From Arthrobacter sp. YN (GTDB taxonomy: Bacteria; Actinomycetota; Actinomycetes; Actinomycetales; Micrococcaceae): a stretch of 64,000 nt of DNA. The notes under the pieces were generated by a model. The model saw only the letters and a program-made list of their open reading frames with translations. It was not told the origin of the DNA and made no database searches. Positions 45,568-54,109 of the stretch are shown here, piece after piece (position 1 is the stretch's first letter; each line of letters starts with the position of its first letter). The stretch lies in contig NZ_CP022436.1 of assembly GCF_002224285.1 (NCBI RefSeq), positions 2,790,001 to 2,854,000 on the forward strand, written 5' to 3'. The translations under genes were made by a program, and so were the position numbers.

Positions 45568-46566
45568 TTAGCGGATACCCTGTTCAGCGAACTTCAAGAC
45601 GTCGGCAGCGTTGGACTGATCAACGATGGCCGGTCCGGTGAGCACTGACTGCCCGCCACCGACTTTGAAGCCGCCGCGCTTGTTCTGCCACAACGCATCC
45701 ACGGCCCCGTAGCCCTGGAGCCATGGCTGCTGGTCCACAGTGAACAGGACACTGCCATCGACAACCTTTTGGGCGAGTTCCTTATTGAGATCGAAACTCG
45801 CAACCTTTGCCGAACTCCCGGCAGTGCTGACTGATTTCAACAGCGTCAGGGTGATGGGAGCACCGAGGCCGATGATGACGTCGGCATCCTTGGAGGCCTG
45901 CAGTTTTGCGGTGGCAGTAGACTCCACCGATGTCATGTCAGCTCCATTGACGTAGAGGATCTCCGTCCCAGGGACTTTTGCCTTAACGCCTGCGCACCGG
46001 GCTTCCAGCCCTACATGCCCCTGCGCCTGGATCACGCATACCGGGTGCTTGTAGCCGCCCTCTGCCAAGCGCGTACCCACTGCCTCGCCGGCGAGCTTTT
46101 CATTTGAACCGAAGTGCGTAAACGCTCCAAGCTGCGCGGAGGCCGCCTCGCCGGCATTGAAGCTGACGATCGGAATGCCGGCGTCCGCTGCCTTTTTCAA
46201 GGCATCTTTCAGTGCATCCGGGGTGGCCAGCGTTACGGCGATGCCGTCCACCTTTTGATCCACGGCCTGCTCAATGAGCTGCGCCTGCCGGCCCGCCTCC
46301 GGATCGGAGGTGTACAGGAGCTCCACATTGTCCTTCGCCGCGGCTTCCTCAGCACCCTTCCTTACGGTGTCCCAGAAAGTGTCACCCGCGGGTGCGTGGG
46401 CAATCAACGCAATCTTCATCCGCTCCGTGGTGGCCACCTGGCCTCCCCCACCGGCGGAGCCAGCCTCGGGAGCCCTCCCGCCGGTACTCGAACAAGCACT
46501 CAAAGCCACCATCGGCACAACTGCCGCAACGAGTGCTGCTTTGCGCCACGAAAAACCAGTCACCAT
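45568..46566 (-). CDS. Sugar ABC transporter substrate-binding lipoprotein
   Basis: A periplasmic-binding-protein type 1 lipoprotein of 332 residues. The signal sequence ends in the lipobox LSAC, followed by a Ser/Gly-rich linker. The fold begins MKIALIAHAPAGDTFWDTVRKGAEEAA, with VDGIAVTLATPDALKDALKKAADAGIPIVSFNAG typical of RbsB/IbpA-type sugar-binding proteins. ATG 46566 lies after AAAGGAG and was preferred over a longer frame. It is the first gene of the ABC/dehydrogenase operon and its promoter is discernible. Cyclitol binding is inferred from gene context. Confidence 0.93.
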   Translation of the reverse strand: MVTGFSWRKAALVAAVVPMVALSACSSTGGRAPEAGSAGGGGQVATTERMKIALIAHAPAGDTFWDTVRKGAEEAAAKDNVELLYTSDPEAGRQAQLIEQAVDQKVDGIAVTLATPDALKDALKKAADAGIPIVSFNAGEAASAQLGAFTHFGSNEKLAGEAVGTRLAEGGYKHPVCVIQAQGHVGLEARCAGVKAKVPGTEILYVNGADMTSVESTATAKLQASKDADVIIGLGAPITLTLLKSVSTAGSSAKVASFDLNKELAQKVVDGSVLFTVDQQPWLQGYGAVDALWQNKRGGFKVGGGQSVLTGPAIVDQSNAADVLKFAEQGIR

Positions 46567-46629
46567 AATCTCCTTTGATCCCAGGCCCGGGCCGCCACCT
46601 TGCAGCCTCCGGAGCACCGTCTACGTTTG

Positions 46630-46658
46630 ATCATGGTGACTTGGCTCACGAATGTCAA
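46630..46658 (-). promoter_or_regulatory. Predicted promoter of the ABC/dehydrogenase operon
   Basis: On the minus strand: TTGACA (46658-46653), 17-bp spacer, CATGAT (46635-46630). It is abutted upstream by the 16-bp operator at 46659-46674. The predicted leader is about 60 bases. Confidence 0.6.
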
Positions 46659-46674
46659 TAGTTTGTCCTGACAT
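46659..46674 (-). promoter_or_regulatory. Putative inositol-regulon operator, ABC operon
   Basis: On the minus strand it reads ATGTCAGGACAAACTA, immediately followed by the -35 TTGACA. Exactly the same 16-mer is found at 61185-61200, and a 13/16 match with the same spacing to TTGACA lies at the iolC promoter (60657-60672). The core TGTCCTGACA agrees with the corynebacterial IolR consensus as I recall it (KGWCHTRACA). Confidence 0.65.
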
Positions 46675-46704
46675 TAGTATGTTTGGACGTGGCGAGCTCT
46701 GACC

Positions 46705-47724
46705 TCAGCGTCTGACTGCCGGTTCAGCGGTTGTTCCCCTGACAACCAAAGTAGGATCGATCAATTTCCTGTGGGGCCCGGGGGCGTTGCCCTGGATTCG
46801 ATCCAGCAGCACCCGCGCTACCTCCATCCCCACCAGGTCGCTGCGGTTATCCACGGACGTCAACTCCAAGAAGCGCGACTTTGCCAAGGACGAATTATCG
46901 TAACCGACCAACGAAATATCGTCCGGCACCATCAGTCCGCGGGACTTTATGGCGCCGAGGGCGCCCAGCGCCATGGTGTCGTTGGCAGCGAAAATCGCCG
47001 TAATGCCGGGATGATGGTCCAATAGCCAGCACGCGGAGGCGTAGCCGTCCTCTTCCGAGGTACCCCCCTCCTCCCCCACAACCACCAGATCCATGCCGGC
47101 CGGCTGGGCGCGCCCCTGAAAACCTGCCCTTCTGTGGGCAGCAGCACCACCCGATCCCGAAAGGTGGCCGACACTACGGTGCCCGAGGCGCATCAGGTGG
47201 TCCGCGGCCATGGCGCCACCCCCGTCGTCGTCATTGGTTATCAGGCTTACCTCCGCCGGCACGCCATGACGCCACCCGGCCACGACCGTGGGAACCACGG
47301 CGCCGCCCAGCACAGCTGCCCCTGGTTCCGCCGCGATGACCAACCCATCAACGTGCATCGCAAGCAAGCCATCGGCAGCCTCCTTGATGCGGTTTTCACC
47401 CGGACGCGAGTCTGCGAGCATGACCTGGAAGCCCGGCTCCGTCAGCACGGATTCCATACCGCGCAGCAGGTCAACGAACCAGAGGTTGCGGTAGTCGTCA
47501 ATGACGAGCCCGATACTTTTGGTTCGGTTGCTCGCGAGCGTGGTCGCCGCCCGACTGGGGCGGTATCCCAGCTCCGCAATGGCGTTCCGGACCGACTCGC
47601 GGCGCTTGTCACTGACCCGTTCAGGATTCTGTAGTACCAGCGAAACCAGCGACGGCGAGACACCGGCCGACTTTGCGACATCGTAAATAGTTGGTCGTCG
47701 AGCCTGGGGAATGCGTGGATTCAT
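46705..47724 (-). CDS. LacI-family transcriptional regulator
   Basis: A 339-residue repressor-type regulator. The N-terminal LacI helix-turn-helix is PTIYDVAKSAGVSPSLVSLVLQNPERVSDKRRESV, followed by the hinge YRPSRAATTLASNRTKSIG. The periplasmic-binding-protein-like effector domain contains HVDGLVIAAEPG and AIFAANDTMALGALGAIKSRGLMVPDDISLVGYDN. ATG 47724 starts the normal N-terminus; the open frame continues far upstream over the divergent dehydrogenase gene by chance. It stands between the ABC operon and a divergent dehydrogenase/TIM-barrel pair, whose promoter region contains a perfect LacI-type palindrome at 47814-47827. Confidence 0.93.
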   Translation of the reverse strand: MNPRIPQARRPTIYDVAKSAGVSPSLVSLVLQNPERVSDKRRESVRNAIAELGYRPSRAATTLASNRTKSIGLVIDDYRNLWFVDLLRGMESVLTEPGFQVMLADSRPGENRIKEAADGLLAMHVDGLVIAAEPGAAVLGGAVVPTVVAGWRHGVPAEVSLITNDDDGGGAMAADHLMRLGHRSVGHLSGSGGAAAHRRAGFQGRAQPAGMDLVVVGEEGGTSEEDGYASACWLLDHHPGITAIFAANDTMALGALGAIKSRGLMVPDDISLVGYDNSSLAKSRFLELTSVDNRSDLVGMEVARVLLDRIQGNAPGPHRKLIDPTLVVRGTTAEPAVRR

Positions 47725-47766
47725 GAGGCATGTCCCCCACGGGCCTGGACATGGCACAGACAATGA

Positions 47767-47795
47767 TTGACAGGACATATAGACATAGTTACGCT
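47767..47795 (+). promoter_or_regulatory. Predicted promoter of the dehydrogenase/TIM-barrel pair
   Basis: TTGACA (47767-47772), 17-bp spacer, TACGCT (47790-47795). The 12-mer TTGACAGGACAT at 47767-47778 is shared exactly with the iolC promoter on the minus strand at 60656-60645, so a common regulator may bind across the -35 box. Predicted start point about 47802, just ahead of the LacI operator. Confidence 0.55.
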
Positions 47796-47813
47796 CAAAG
47801 TCAGCATGCAAAA

Positions 47814-47827
47814 TTGTAGCGCTACAA
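47814..47827 (+). promoter_or_regulatory. LacI-family operator palindrome
   Basis: TTGTAGCGCTACAA is a perfect 14-bp palindrome with the central CG of LacI-family operators. It lies just downstream of the predicted transcription start of the dehydrogenase operon and 90 bases from the divergent LacI gene, an ideal position for repression. Confidence 0.75.
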
Positions 47828-47874
47828 AATGCCGTTGAGCCTCCCCGCCACGGCTGAATTTCAAAGGAGAAATC

Positions 47875-49062
47875 ATGGCTGACAGCCTTGGTGTCGCGGT
47901 TATCGGCGCAGGTATGGCCGGTAAGGCCCACGCGGCGGCCTACCGGACAGCGTCTACCCTCTACAGCCCGGTGCTGCCGCAGATCCGATTGGTTTCCATA
48001 GGTGACGTCAACGCCGAATTTGGCTCGCTCGCTGCCCGCCGCTTTGGCTACGAGCGGCATGACACCTCGTGGCAGGCCATCGCCGAAGCAGACGATGTTG
48101 ACGTCGTGAGCGTGGTCATTGCCAACTCGCTCCATCGCGAGGTAGTTGAAGGCCTCCTGGCCGCTGGCAAGCACGTGCTGTGTGAGAAGCCCCTCAGCGA
48201 TTCGTTGGAGGACGCACGCGCCATGGCCGAAGCTGCGCGGGCTGCCGAGGGCCGCGGAAACCTGGCCCGAATCGGCTTCACCTTCCGCCGCACCCCGGGC
48301 ATTGCCTATATCCGGGACCTCATTCAGAACGGCGTTCTTGGCAACGTCCTGCACTTCAGTGGCCGGTACTGGACCGACTACGGCTTCAGCCCCTCCGCCC
48401 CCATGAGCTGGCGCTACAAGGGCGGCCCCGGTTCCGGCGCGCTGGCCGACGTCGGAAGCCACCTGACCTATGTTTCCGAATTCCTCTGCGGCGACATCAA
48501 ATCCATCAGCGGCGGCCGCCTGACCACCGCGATCGACAAGCGGCCCCTTCCGCTGAGCGCAGTCATGGGTCACGACCACGTTGCCGTCAGCGACACCTTC
48601 GAGGCCGTCGAGAACGACGACTACGCAGCCTTCAACGCAGAGTTCGCCAACGGCGCCGGCAGCTTCGAAGTCTCCCGCGTCGCCGCAGGCCACGCCAACA
48701 GCCTCCAGTTTGAGGTCTTCTGCGAAAACGGCGCAGCAAAGTTCGACCAGCGCCGCCCCAGCGAGATCCAGCTGTTCCTCACCGACGGGTCCGGAAACGA
48801 GAATGGCTACCGCCAAGTCATCCTCGGCCCAGGCCACCCCTACATCACTGGCGGGCTGGCCATGGACGCTCCGGAGGTCGGCTTCGGCCAGAACGATGCG
48901 TTCGGTTACCAGGCCCGCGCGTTCCTTGAAGAAGTGGCAGGGCTCAGCGATGAAGCATCACTGCCCCGCTGCGCCACGTTCGACGACGGCGTACGCAACA
49001 TGGAACTTCTCGGCGCCGTTACCGAATCCGCCCTGAACAACGGAAGGAAGATCCAGCTATGA
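47875..49062 (+). CDS. Gfo/Idh/MocA oxidoreductase (LacI-controlled pair)
   Basis: A 395-residue dehydrogenase, longer than the other family members in this island. The Rossmann motif is GVAVIGAGMAGKAHAAAYR, the catalytic Lys motif is VLCEKPLSDS, and the GGPGSGALADVGSHLTYVSEFLCG segment carries the active-site Asp-His. This is the long subgroup found together with TIM-barrel isomerases for sugar or cyclitol derivatives. AAAGGAG lies eight bases before the ATG. Its end overlaps the next gene's start by four bases, so the two enzymes are produced together. The substrate is unknown. Confidence 0.88.
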   Translation: MADSLGVAVIGAGMAGKAHAAAYRTASTLYSPVLPQIRLVSIGDVNAEFGSLAARRFGYERHDTSWQAIAEADDVDVVSVVIANSLHREVVEGLLAAGKHVLCEKPLSDSLEDARAMAEAARAAEGRGNLARIGFTFRRTPGIAYIRDLIQNGVLGNVLHFSGRYWTDYGFSPSAPMSWRYKGGPGSGALADVGSHLTYVSEFLCGDIKSISGGRLTTAIDKRPLPLSAVMGHDHVAVSDTFEAVENDDYAAFNAEFANGAGSFEVSRVAAGHANSLQFEVFCENGAAKFDQRRPSEIQLFLTDGSGNENGYRQVILGPGHPYITGGLAMDAPEVGFGQNDAFGYQARAFLEEVAGLSDEASLPRCATFDDGVRNMELLGAVTESALNNGRKIQL

Positions 49063-50081
49063 AGCTCGGCGTCTACAACGCGATTCTCCATGACCGTCCG
49101 CTGCCGGAGGCTTTGAAGGTCATTGCGGATCTGGGACTTACGGGAATTGAGATCAACACCGGCGGTTTCCTGCCTGCCGTGCACGTCCCAACTTTTGACG
49201 AGATCCTCCAGAGTGATGCCGCCCGTGACGAGTACCTCGGAATTTTCGAGGGAACCGGGGTTTCCATTGCAGGGTTGAACTGCAACGGCAACCCGCTGCA
49301 CCCCAAGCGCGAAATCGGTGAGAAGCATGCCGAAGACATCCGCCGCTCAATCCGTTTGGCCCAACGCTTGGGACAGAACCGCGTGGTGACGATGTCCGGT
49401 CTGCCTGGCGGTGAGCCCGGAGCCACAACGGTCAACTGGGTGGTCAATGCTTGGAATTCCGCAGCACTGGACGTACTCGACTATCAGTGGGGTGTCGCCG
49501 CGGAATTCTGGAAGGAAACCGACCGCCTTGCTGCGGATCATGGGGTAAAAGTGGCGTTGGAGCTGCACCCGCAGAACATCGTCTTCAACACCGCGGACGT
49601 CCACAAACTGATTGAGCTCACGGGCGCCACCCACGTCGGGGTCGAGCTGGACGCTTCCCACCTGTTCTGGCAGCAGATGGACCCGGTCGCTGTAGTCCGC
49701 GAACTGGGGTCGCTGGTGTTCCAGGCAGCCGCCAAGGATGTCCGCGTCAACACGGAGAATGCTGCACTCTACGGCGTACTGGACAACAGCTTCCGTCGGC
49801 TTTCCGCAGACGAGAACCGCACCAACCTCGGCGGGGACGAATGGGCCAACGAATGGCCGAAAAATTCCGCCTGGGACTTCGTGGCCCTGGGCCGGGGACA
49901 CGATACGGGGTTCTGGACAGAGTTCCTCCGCGCACTGCATGAGGTGGACCCGGAGATGCTGATCAACATCGAGCATGAAGACGTCTCCCTCGGCCGGATC
50001 GAAGGATTGCAGGTGGCAGCCCAAGTCCTGCTGGACGCAGATTCGGCTCTTTCAGCTTCTTTGAAGCCTGCCCAAGGCTAG
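49059..50081 (+). CDS. TIM-barrel sugar phosphate isomerase/epimerase-family protein
   Basis: A 340-residue xylose-isomerase-like TIM barrel (AP endonuclease 2 superfamily). It opens MKLGVYNAILHDRPLPEALKV. The likely metal-site residues are in VALELHPQNIV (Glu-x-His), GVELDASHLFWQ (Glu/Asp/His) and AAKDVRVN, and the C-terminal GHDTGFW segment. Paired dehydrogenase/TIM-barrel genes of this kind commonly interconvert cyclitols or keto-sugars via a keto intermediate. It overlaps the preceding dehydrogenase by four bases and ends at a clear terminator. Which isomerisation or dehydration it performs is not known. Confidence 0.87.
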   Translation: MKLGVYNAILHDRPLPEALKVIADLGLTGIEINTGGFLPAVHVPTFDEILQSDAARDEYLGIFEGTGVSIAGLNCNGNPLHPKREIGEKHAEDIRRSIRLAQRLGQNRVVTMSGLPGGEPGATTVNWVVNAWNSAALDVLDYQWGVAAEFWKETDRLAADHGVKVALELHPQNIVFNTADVHKLIELTGATHVGVELDASHLFWQQMDPVAVVRELGSLVFQAAAKDVRVNTENAALYGVLDNSFRRLSADENRTNLGGDEWANEWPKNSAWDFVALGRGHDTGFWTEFLRALHEVDPEMLINIEHEDVSLGRIEGLQVAAQVLLDADSALSASLKPAQG

Positions 50082-50119
50082 ACAGCTTTGAACTGTCGGG
50101 CATGACATCCCGACTCTGA

Positions 50120-50150
50120 GGGGACGGCGCCAACGCGCCGTCCCCCTCTT
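50120..50150 (+). terminator. Intrinsic terminator after the TIM-barrel gene
   Basis: GGGGACGGCGC, loop CAAC, GCGCCGTCCCC (11 bp), followed by the T-rich CTCTTTTTG. It ends the LacI-controlled pair and precedes the pseudogene. Confidence 0.92.
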
Positions 50151-50180
50151 TTTGCCCACTACATCATCAGGAGGAAAGAT

Positions 50181-50588
50181 ATGCGCATTGGCATCGTCGG
50201 ATACGGAGCAGGGGGAAGTACTTCCACGCACCGTTCATTGACGCAGCCGAAGGCATCGAGCTGGTGGGGGTTGTAGCGCGTTCGGAGGCAACCGAGGCAT
50301 CTGTCGAGTCGGACTTTCCGGGGCTGCCCACCGCATCAGGCGAGCTATGGCGCGTGCACTCCATCATGGACCAGGACAACGCAGACACCCGGGAACTACG
50401 CGCCTACGGCAGCGAGGGGAGCTACATCGCCTCGGGATCCGATGTTCAAGCGGATGCCTTGATGCAGGGACTCAAGCCGGCAATTGAACCCGGATCGTGG
50501 GGCATCGACGTACAGGAGAATTGGGGAACGCAAAGTCCTGGACGCTGCCCGCCGCAGCGCGCTGGAGAACGTTGTGATTGCATTCTGA
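50181..50588 (+). pseudogene. Decayed Gfo/Idh/MocA oxidoreductase
   Basis: The remnant begins with a good AGGAGGAAAG site and ATG, and reads MRIGIVGYGAGG, a perfect Rossmann start, before a frameshift. The frame continues one step away as YFHAPFIDAAEGIELVGVVARS, VESDFPGLP. Then a large in-frame deletion joins this N-terminus to a C-terminal part (GELWRVHSIMDQDNADT, ADALMQGLKPAIEPGSWGIDVQENWG). A second frameshift leads to LDAARRSALENVVIAF and the original stop at 50586-50588. About 130 of an expected ~350 codons remain, with at least two frameshifts. It is the sixth dehydrogenase of this island and recently lost, judged from the intact start signals. Confidence 0.9.
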
Positions 50589-50606
50589 AGAGGCCAGGCG
50601 CCAGGC

Positions 50607-50648
50607 GCAGAAAACGCCCGATGCCTGCCGGCGTCGGGCGTTTTCTGC
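50607..50648. terminator. Bidirectional terminator between the pseudogene and the MFS gene
   Basis: GCAGAAAACGCCCGA and TCGGGCGTTTTCTGC form a perfect 15-bp stem around a 12-nt spacer, with T and A runs built into the arms. It ends the pseudogene on the plus strand and the large iolC operon on the minus strand. Confidence 0.9.
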
Positions 50649-50692
50649 ATGATTATCAACAAGCACATTCTCGGCGGAAGCAATTCTGCCAG

Positions 50693-52147
50693 TCAGCCGC
50701 TTACTCCGGCCTTCTCTTTGAAAAGGTGCTCCAGTTCCTCAAGGGACTTGCCTTTGGTCTCCGGAACAGTGCGCTTGACCCACACAATGGCACACAACTG
50801 CAGCGCCACGAAGATAAAGAATGTCGCGGAGACTCCCATCAGCGAGACCAGCTGCGGGAAGAAGAAGCCGATCAGGAAGTTGATCATCCACAACACAAAG
50901 ACGCAGATACCCATGCCGATGCCACGGACGTGCATGGGGAAGATCTCGGACATGGTCAGCCACGTCACGGTTCCAATACATCCCTGCATGGAAGCAAGGA
51001 ACGTCACCATGAACAGCAACACCAGGTAGCCACGCAACGTACTTTCCGGCAAGGCAAGGGAAATGAGCGCAATGGCCGTCAGTGATGACGCCGTACCAAT
51101 CAACCCCACAATGAGCATGGGTTTCCGGCGCACCCGCGTCATCAAATACATGCCTACGATGACGGCTGCCACGGACGTCATGCCGTTGAGTACGTTGGCA
51201 ATCAGTGCCCCTTGGTCCCCAAAACCGGAAGAGGACAAGATGGTGGTCCCGTAATACATGATGGCATTTACGCCGCTGATCTGGTTGATGATGGCCATGC
51301 CAAGACCGACCACGAAGATCCTGCGTATCCAGGGCACGGCGAGATCCTTGAACGTGCCGAGCTTGGACTGATAGTCCTCCCTGGCCGCCTGGCGTACTTC
51401 GTCGAACTCAGCCCCGACATCCCCTGCACTCCGTGTCGAGCGCAGCACTTCCAGGACTTCGCCGAATCGACCGGCTGACGCCAGCCAGCGTGGGCTCTCC
51501 GGCAGGACGAGCATGCCGAACCACAGAATCACGGCGGGAAGCGTGGCAATCACCAGCATCCAGCGCCACACGTGCATCTCTTCAGGGAACAGGTTTCCCA
51601 GCACCGCATTGGAGGTAAAAGCCAGGAACTGGCCGGTGACGATCATGAGCTCGTTCTGCGTGACGATCCTGCCGCGCTGGGCGGCCGGCGACATCTCGGC
51701 CAGATATACGGGAACGATGACCGAGGCACCGCCGACGGCGAGACCCAGGACTGTACGGGCAAGGACCAGGAGCTCCGTGCTTGGCGCCAGGGAGCACCCC
51801 ACGGTGGCAAAGGCGAAGATCAGGGCCAGGCCCATGATCGTCTTGCGCCGTCCAAACCGATCAGACAACCGTCCCGCGCTGATCGCGCCGAATGCTGCAC
51901 CGAACAGCAGCGTTGAGGTGACAAGACCCTCGGTCAGCGGAGTCAGGCCCAGGTCCTTCTGCATGAACGGTAAAGCACCGTTGATCACGCCGGTGTCATA
52001 GCCGAACAGCAGTCCGCCGAACGTGGAGAACAGCGCTACCTTGCGGAGAAATTTCTTTGGATCGGTCGGCTTGCTGGTCTTCCCGGAAGTGGCGGGGGGG
52101 ACGGCTGGCCGACCAGTTTCGGTCTCGATGGAAGAAGACTTGGTCAT
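50693..52147 (-). CDS. MFS sugar/inositol transporter (sugar porter family)
   Basis: A 484-residue permease with twelve membrane segments and the sugar-porter motifs: [16 protein letters not shown] near the start, [14 protein letters not shown] in loop 2-3, [19 protein letters not shown] after helix 4, and the closing [13 protein letters not shown]. It is a typical proton-coupled myo-inositol transporter (IolT-type) by motif and context. It is the last gene of the eight-gene minus-strand operon. A 15-bp near-copy of the regulon operator lies just before its start (52166-52180). With the ABC system at 43.5-46.6 kb there are two cyclitol uptake routes. Confidence 0.93.
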   Translation of the reverse strand: MTKSSSIETETGRPAVPPATSGKTSKPTDPKKFLRKVALFSTFGGLLFGYDTGVINGALPFMQKDLGLTPLTEGLVTSTLLFGAAFGAISAGRLSDRFGRRKTIMGLALIFAFATVGCSLAPSTELLVLARTVLGLAVGGASVIVPVYLAEMSPAAQRGRIVTQNELMIVTGQFLAFTSNAVLGNLFPEEMHVWRWMLVIATLPAVILWFGMLVLPESPRWLASAGRFGEVLEVLRSTRSAGDVGAEFDEVRQAAREDYQSKLGTFKDLAVPWIRRIFVVGLGMAIINQISGVNAIMYYGTTILSSSGFGDQGALIANVLNGMTSVAAVIVGMYLMTRVRRKPMLIVGLIGTASSLTAIALISLALPESTLRGYLVLLFMVTFLASMQGCIGTVTWLTMSEIFPMHVRGIGMGICVFVLWMINFLIGFFFPQLVSLMGVSATFFIFVALQLCAIVWVKRTVPETKGKSLEELEHLFKEKAGVSG

Positions 52148-52164
52148 GGTCTCGCTACCGCCCC

Positions 52165-53037
52165 TTAGTTTGTCCGGGCAACATAGTCCACCATTGTCTT
52201 GAGCTGGTAGCGGGAAACGTCCTCCGCGTTCTCATCCTCGGCGAAGACCGACGAGACCATCACGGTGTTGGCCTTGCCCAGGAATCCGATCTCCTTCAGA
52301 CCGCCAAAGAACTCGTCCCAGTTCACGTCGCCGTCGCCGATCTTCAGGTGCTGGTGGACGCGGACGGCATTGCCGGGCGGGTTGGTGATGTAGCGGAGGC
52401 CGTGGGAAGCATGGTGGTTCATGGTGTCTGAGACGTGCACCAAACGGAGCTTGTCCCCTGCTGCCCGCATGATCTCCAAGGGCTTGTTCCCCATGTGGAA
52501 ACTGTGCGAAGCAACGTAAACCATCCCGATGTTCGGCGAGTTGACGCCCCGGATGACGCGCAGTGCTGCCAACCCGTCTTCCACGAAATCATCAGGGTGC
52601 GGATCTATGAGCACGTCCATGTCCTCGCGTTCAATGATCGGCAACAGCTCTTCCATGGAACGGTAAAACGCGCGCTCGGACTCCTCTGCCTTCTCCGGGC
52701 GGCCGCTGAACTCGGTGTTCATCGTCTGGACGCCCAGGTCAACTGCGATCTGGATGGCACGCTTCCAGTAGCGAACAGCTGCCTCCCGGGCGTCCTCGTC
52801 GGGTCCTGACCAGCGAAGAACGGGCAGGACGGAGGCGATTTCGACGCCGGCATCCTTGCACGCGGCTTTCAGTTTGGCCACCAGTTCGTCGTCCGCCTTG
52901 GGGTGGTTGAAGAACGGGATGAGGTCCGCGTGCGGAGTCATTTGCAGGTACTTGTAGCCAAGATCTGCAGCTACCCGGGGGAACTCCAACAGGCTGTGGC
53001 TGTGGTGGAACGGCGTGGGATCAAGTGCGATCTTCAT
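52165..53037 (-). CDS. iolH: IolH-like TIM-barrel protein
   Basis: A 290-residue xylose-isomerase-like TIM barrel that resembles Bacillus IolH in several segments, from memory: the opening [10 protein letters not shown], the [31 protein letters not shown] block (here [16 protein letters not shown]), [14 protein letters not shown], and [28 protein letters not shown]. IolH is conserved in inositol operons; its exact step is uncertain. It lies between a dehydrogenase and the transporter gene, with gaps of 10 and 17 bases, so the three are co-expressed. Glu/Asp/His residues of a metal site are present. Confidence 0.82.
   Translation of the reverse strand: MKIALDPTPFHHSHSLLEFPRVAADLGYKYLQMTPHADLIPFFNHPKADDELVAKLKAACKDAGVEIASVLPVLRWSGPDEDAREAAVRYWKRAIQIAVDLGVQTMNTEFSGRPEKAEESERAFYRSMEELLPIIEREDMDVLIDPHPDDFVEDGLAALRVIRGVNSPNIGMVYVASHSFHMGNKPLEIMRAAGDKLRLVHVSDTMNHHASHGLRYITNPPGNAVRVHQHLKIGDGDVNWDEFFGGLKEIGFLGKANTVMVSSVFAEDENAEDVSRYQLKTMVDYVARTN
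52166..52180 (-). promoter_or_regulatory. Possible internal operator before the MFS transporter gene
   Basis: TAGTTTGTCCGGGCA (read on the plus strand) matches the regulon box TAGTTTGTCCTGACA in 13 of 15 bases. It overlaps the end of the IolH-like gene and lies 18 bases upstream of the transporter start. It could be an internal control site, or chance within coding sequence. Confidence 0.3.
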
Positions 53038-53047
53038 GGCCCATCCC

Positions 53048-54061
53048 CTACTTGTAAAGATCCGGTTTGGTGTTCAGCTGGACTTTGACCTTTTCGCCGG
53101 ACTTCTGTGCCTCGACGCCTGCCTCGCAGCAGGCAGCGGTGGCATAACCGTCCCAGGCGGTTGGACCGCCGATCTCGCCGCGAAGGGCGGCGTCCACCCA
53201 AGCCTGCACCTCGACGTCGTACGCTGCTCCAAAACGGTCCTCGAAGCCGGGTGTCACGTCGCCGCCCCACTTGCCCGCGCTTTGAACGTAGGGACCGTTG
53301 TCGCCACCGATGCTGACGATCCCGTCTTCGAAGGACGCCTGCGTGGCCACCTGGTAGCCGAACTTTGCGTTGACATAGATTTCGACGTCGGCCAGCACAC
53401 CTGACGCGGTTTCCAGCAGTACATGCTGGGGGTCATGCTGGCCGTTCGGGGCATTGCGTGTCGCCTTACCCAGACGGACCTGCACGGAAGTGATTTCCTC
53501 ACCCGTGAAGTAGCGGATCGCGTCGAACTCGTGGACCACGGAGTCGTTGATCAGCATCTCGTTGGTGAAGCCCTCGGGCGTGCTCGGGTTACGGTGCTGG
53601 TGGTGCAACATCAACAGCTCCCCCAATTCGCTGCCGGCGATGATGGCACCCAATGCCGAGTACTCGGCATCGAAGCGGCGCATGAAGCCTACTTGGATAC
53701 GTTTGTGGCCCAACGCCTGCTCAGCCTGAACAACCTTCCATGCACTGTCGGCGTCCGGTGTCAGGGGCTTCTCACAGAGAATCGGGAAGTCTTTCTCCAG
53801 GGCCTTGTACAGGATTTCCTCGTGGAGGAAGCCCGGGGTCGCGATCAGGACGGCGTTCACGTCGCCGTTGTTCAGCGCCTCATCGGCGCTGGACAGCGCG
53901 ACGGCGCCATTGATGCCCTCGACGGCGGCCTGCGCCCGGGCAAGGTCGACATCGACGACGGCGGCAACTTCAGCACCGTGGATGCGGGTGCTGAGGCGCT
54001 TGATATGGTCCGCACCCATGCGGCCCGCACCGATGACGGCAACGCGGAGAGTCTTGGTCAC
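53048..54061 (-). CDS. Inositol 2-dehydrogenase-like Gfo/Idh/MocA protein in the iolC operon
   Basis: A 337-residue NAD(P)-dependent dehydrogenase. The Rossmann motif is LRVAVIGAGRMGADHIKRL, the catalytic Lys motif PILCEKPLTP, and the EMLINDSVVHEFDAIRYFTG segment carries the active-site Asp and His. It is the operon-embedded candidate for IolG, oxidising myo-inositol to scyllo-inosose with NAD. The GADHI opening is shared with the dehydrogenase at 42426, suggesting a duplication within the island. It follows the TIM-barrel gene by 48 bases and precedes the IolH-like gene by 10. Confidence 0.9.
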   Translation of the reverse strand: MTKTLRVAVIGAGRMGADHIKRLSTRIHGAEVAAVVDVDLARAQAAVEGINGAVALSSADEALNNGDVNAVLIATPGFLHEEILYKALEKDFPILCEKPLTPDADSAWKVVQAEQALGHKRIQVGFMRRFDAEYSALGAIIAGSELGELLMLHHQHRNPSTPEGFTNEMLINDSVVHEFDAIRYFTGEEITSVQVRLGKATRNAPNGQHDPQHVLLETASGVLADVEIYVNAKFGYQVATQASFEDGIVSIGGDNGPYVQSAGKWGGDVTPGFEDRFGAAYDVEVQAWVDAALRGEIGGPTAWDGYATAACCEAGVEAQKSGEKVKVQLNTKPDLYK

Positions 54062-54109
54062 TGTATTTGTCCTTCGTGAAGTTCTTCTGGGTGGCTTTCG
54101 CTGGCAGTG

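Noticed and set aside
47725..48837. Upstream extension of the LacI frame over the divergent dehydrogenase
   Set aside because: The LacI helix-turn-helix begins at 47724. The extension has no domain and overlaps a clear gene, promoter and operator on the other strand.
50264..51085. 273-codon frame across the pseudogene and terminator
   Set aside because: It mixes dehydrogenase remnant with sequence antisense to the transporter gene and runs through a strong bidirectional terminator; it is not a gene.
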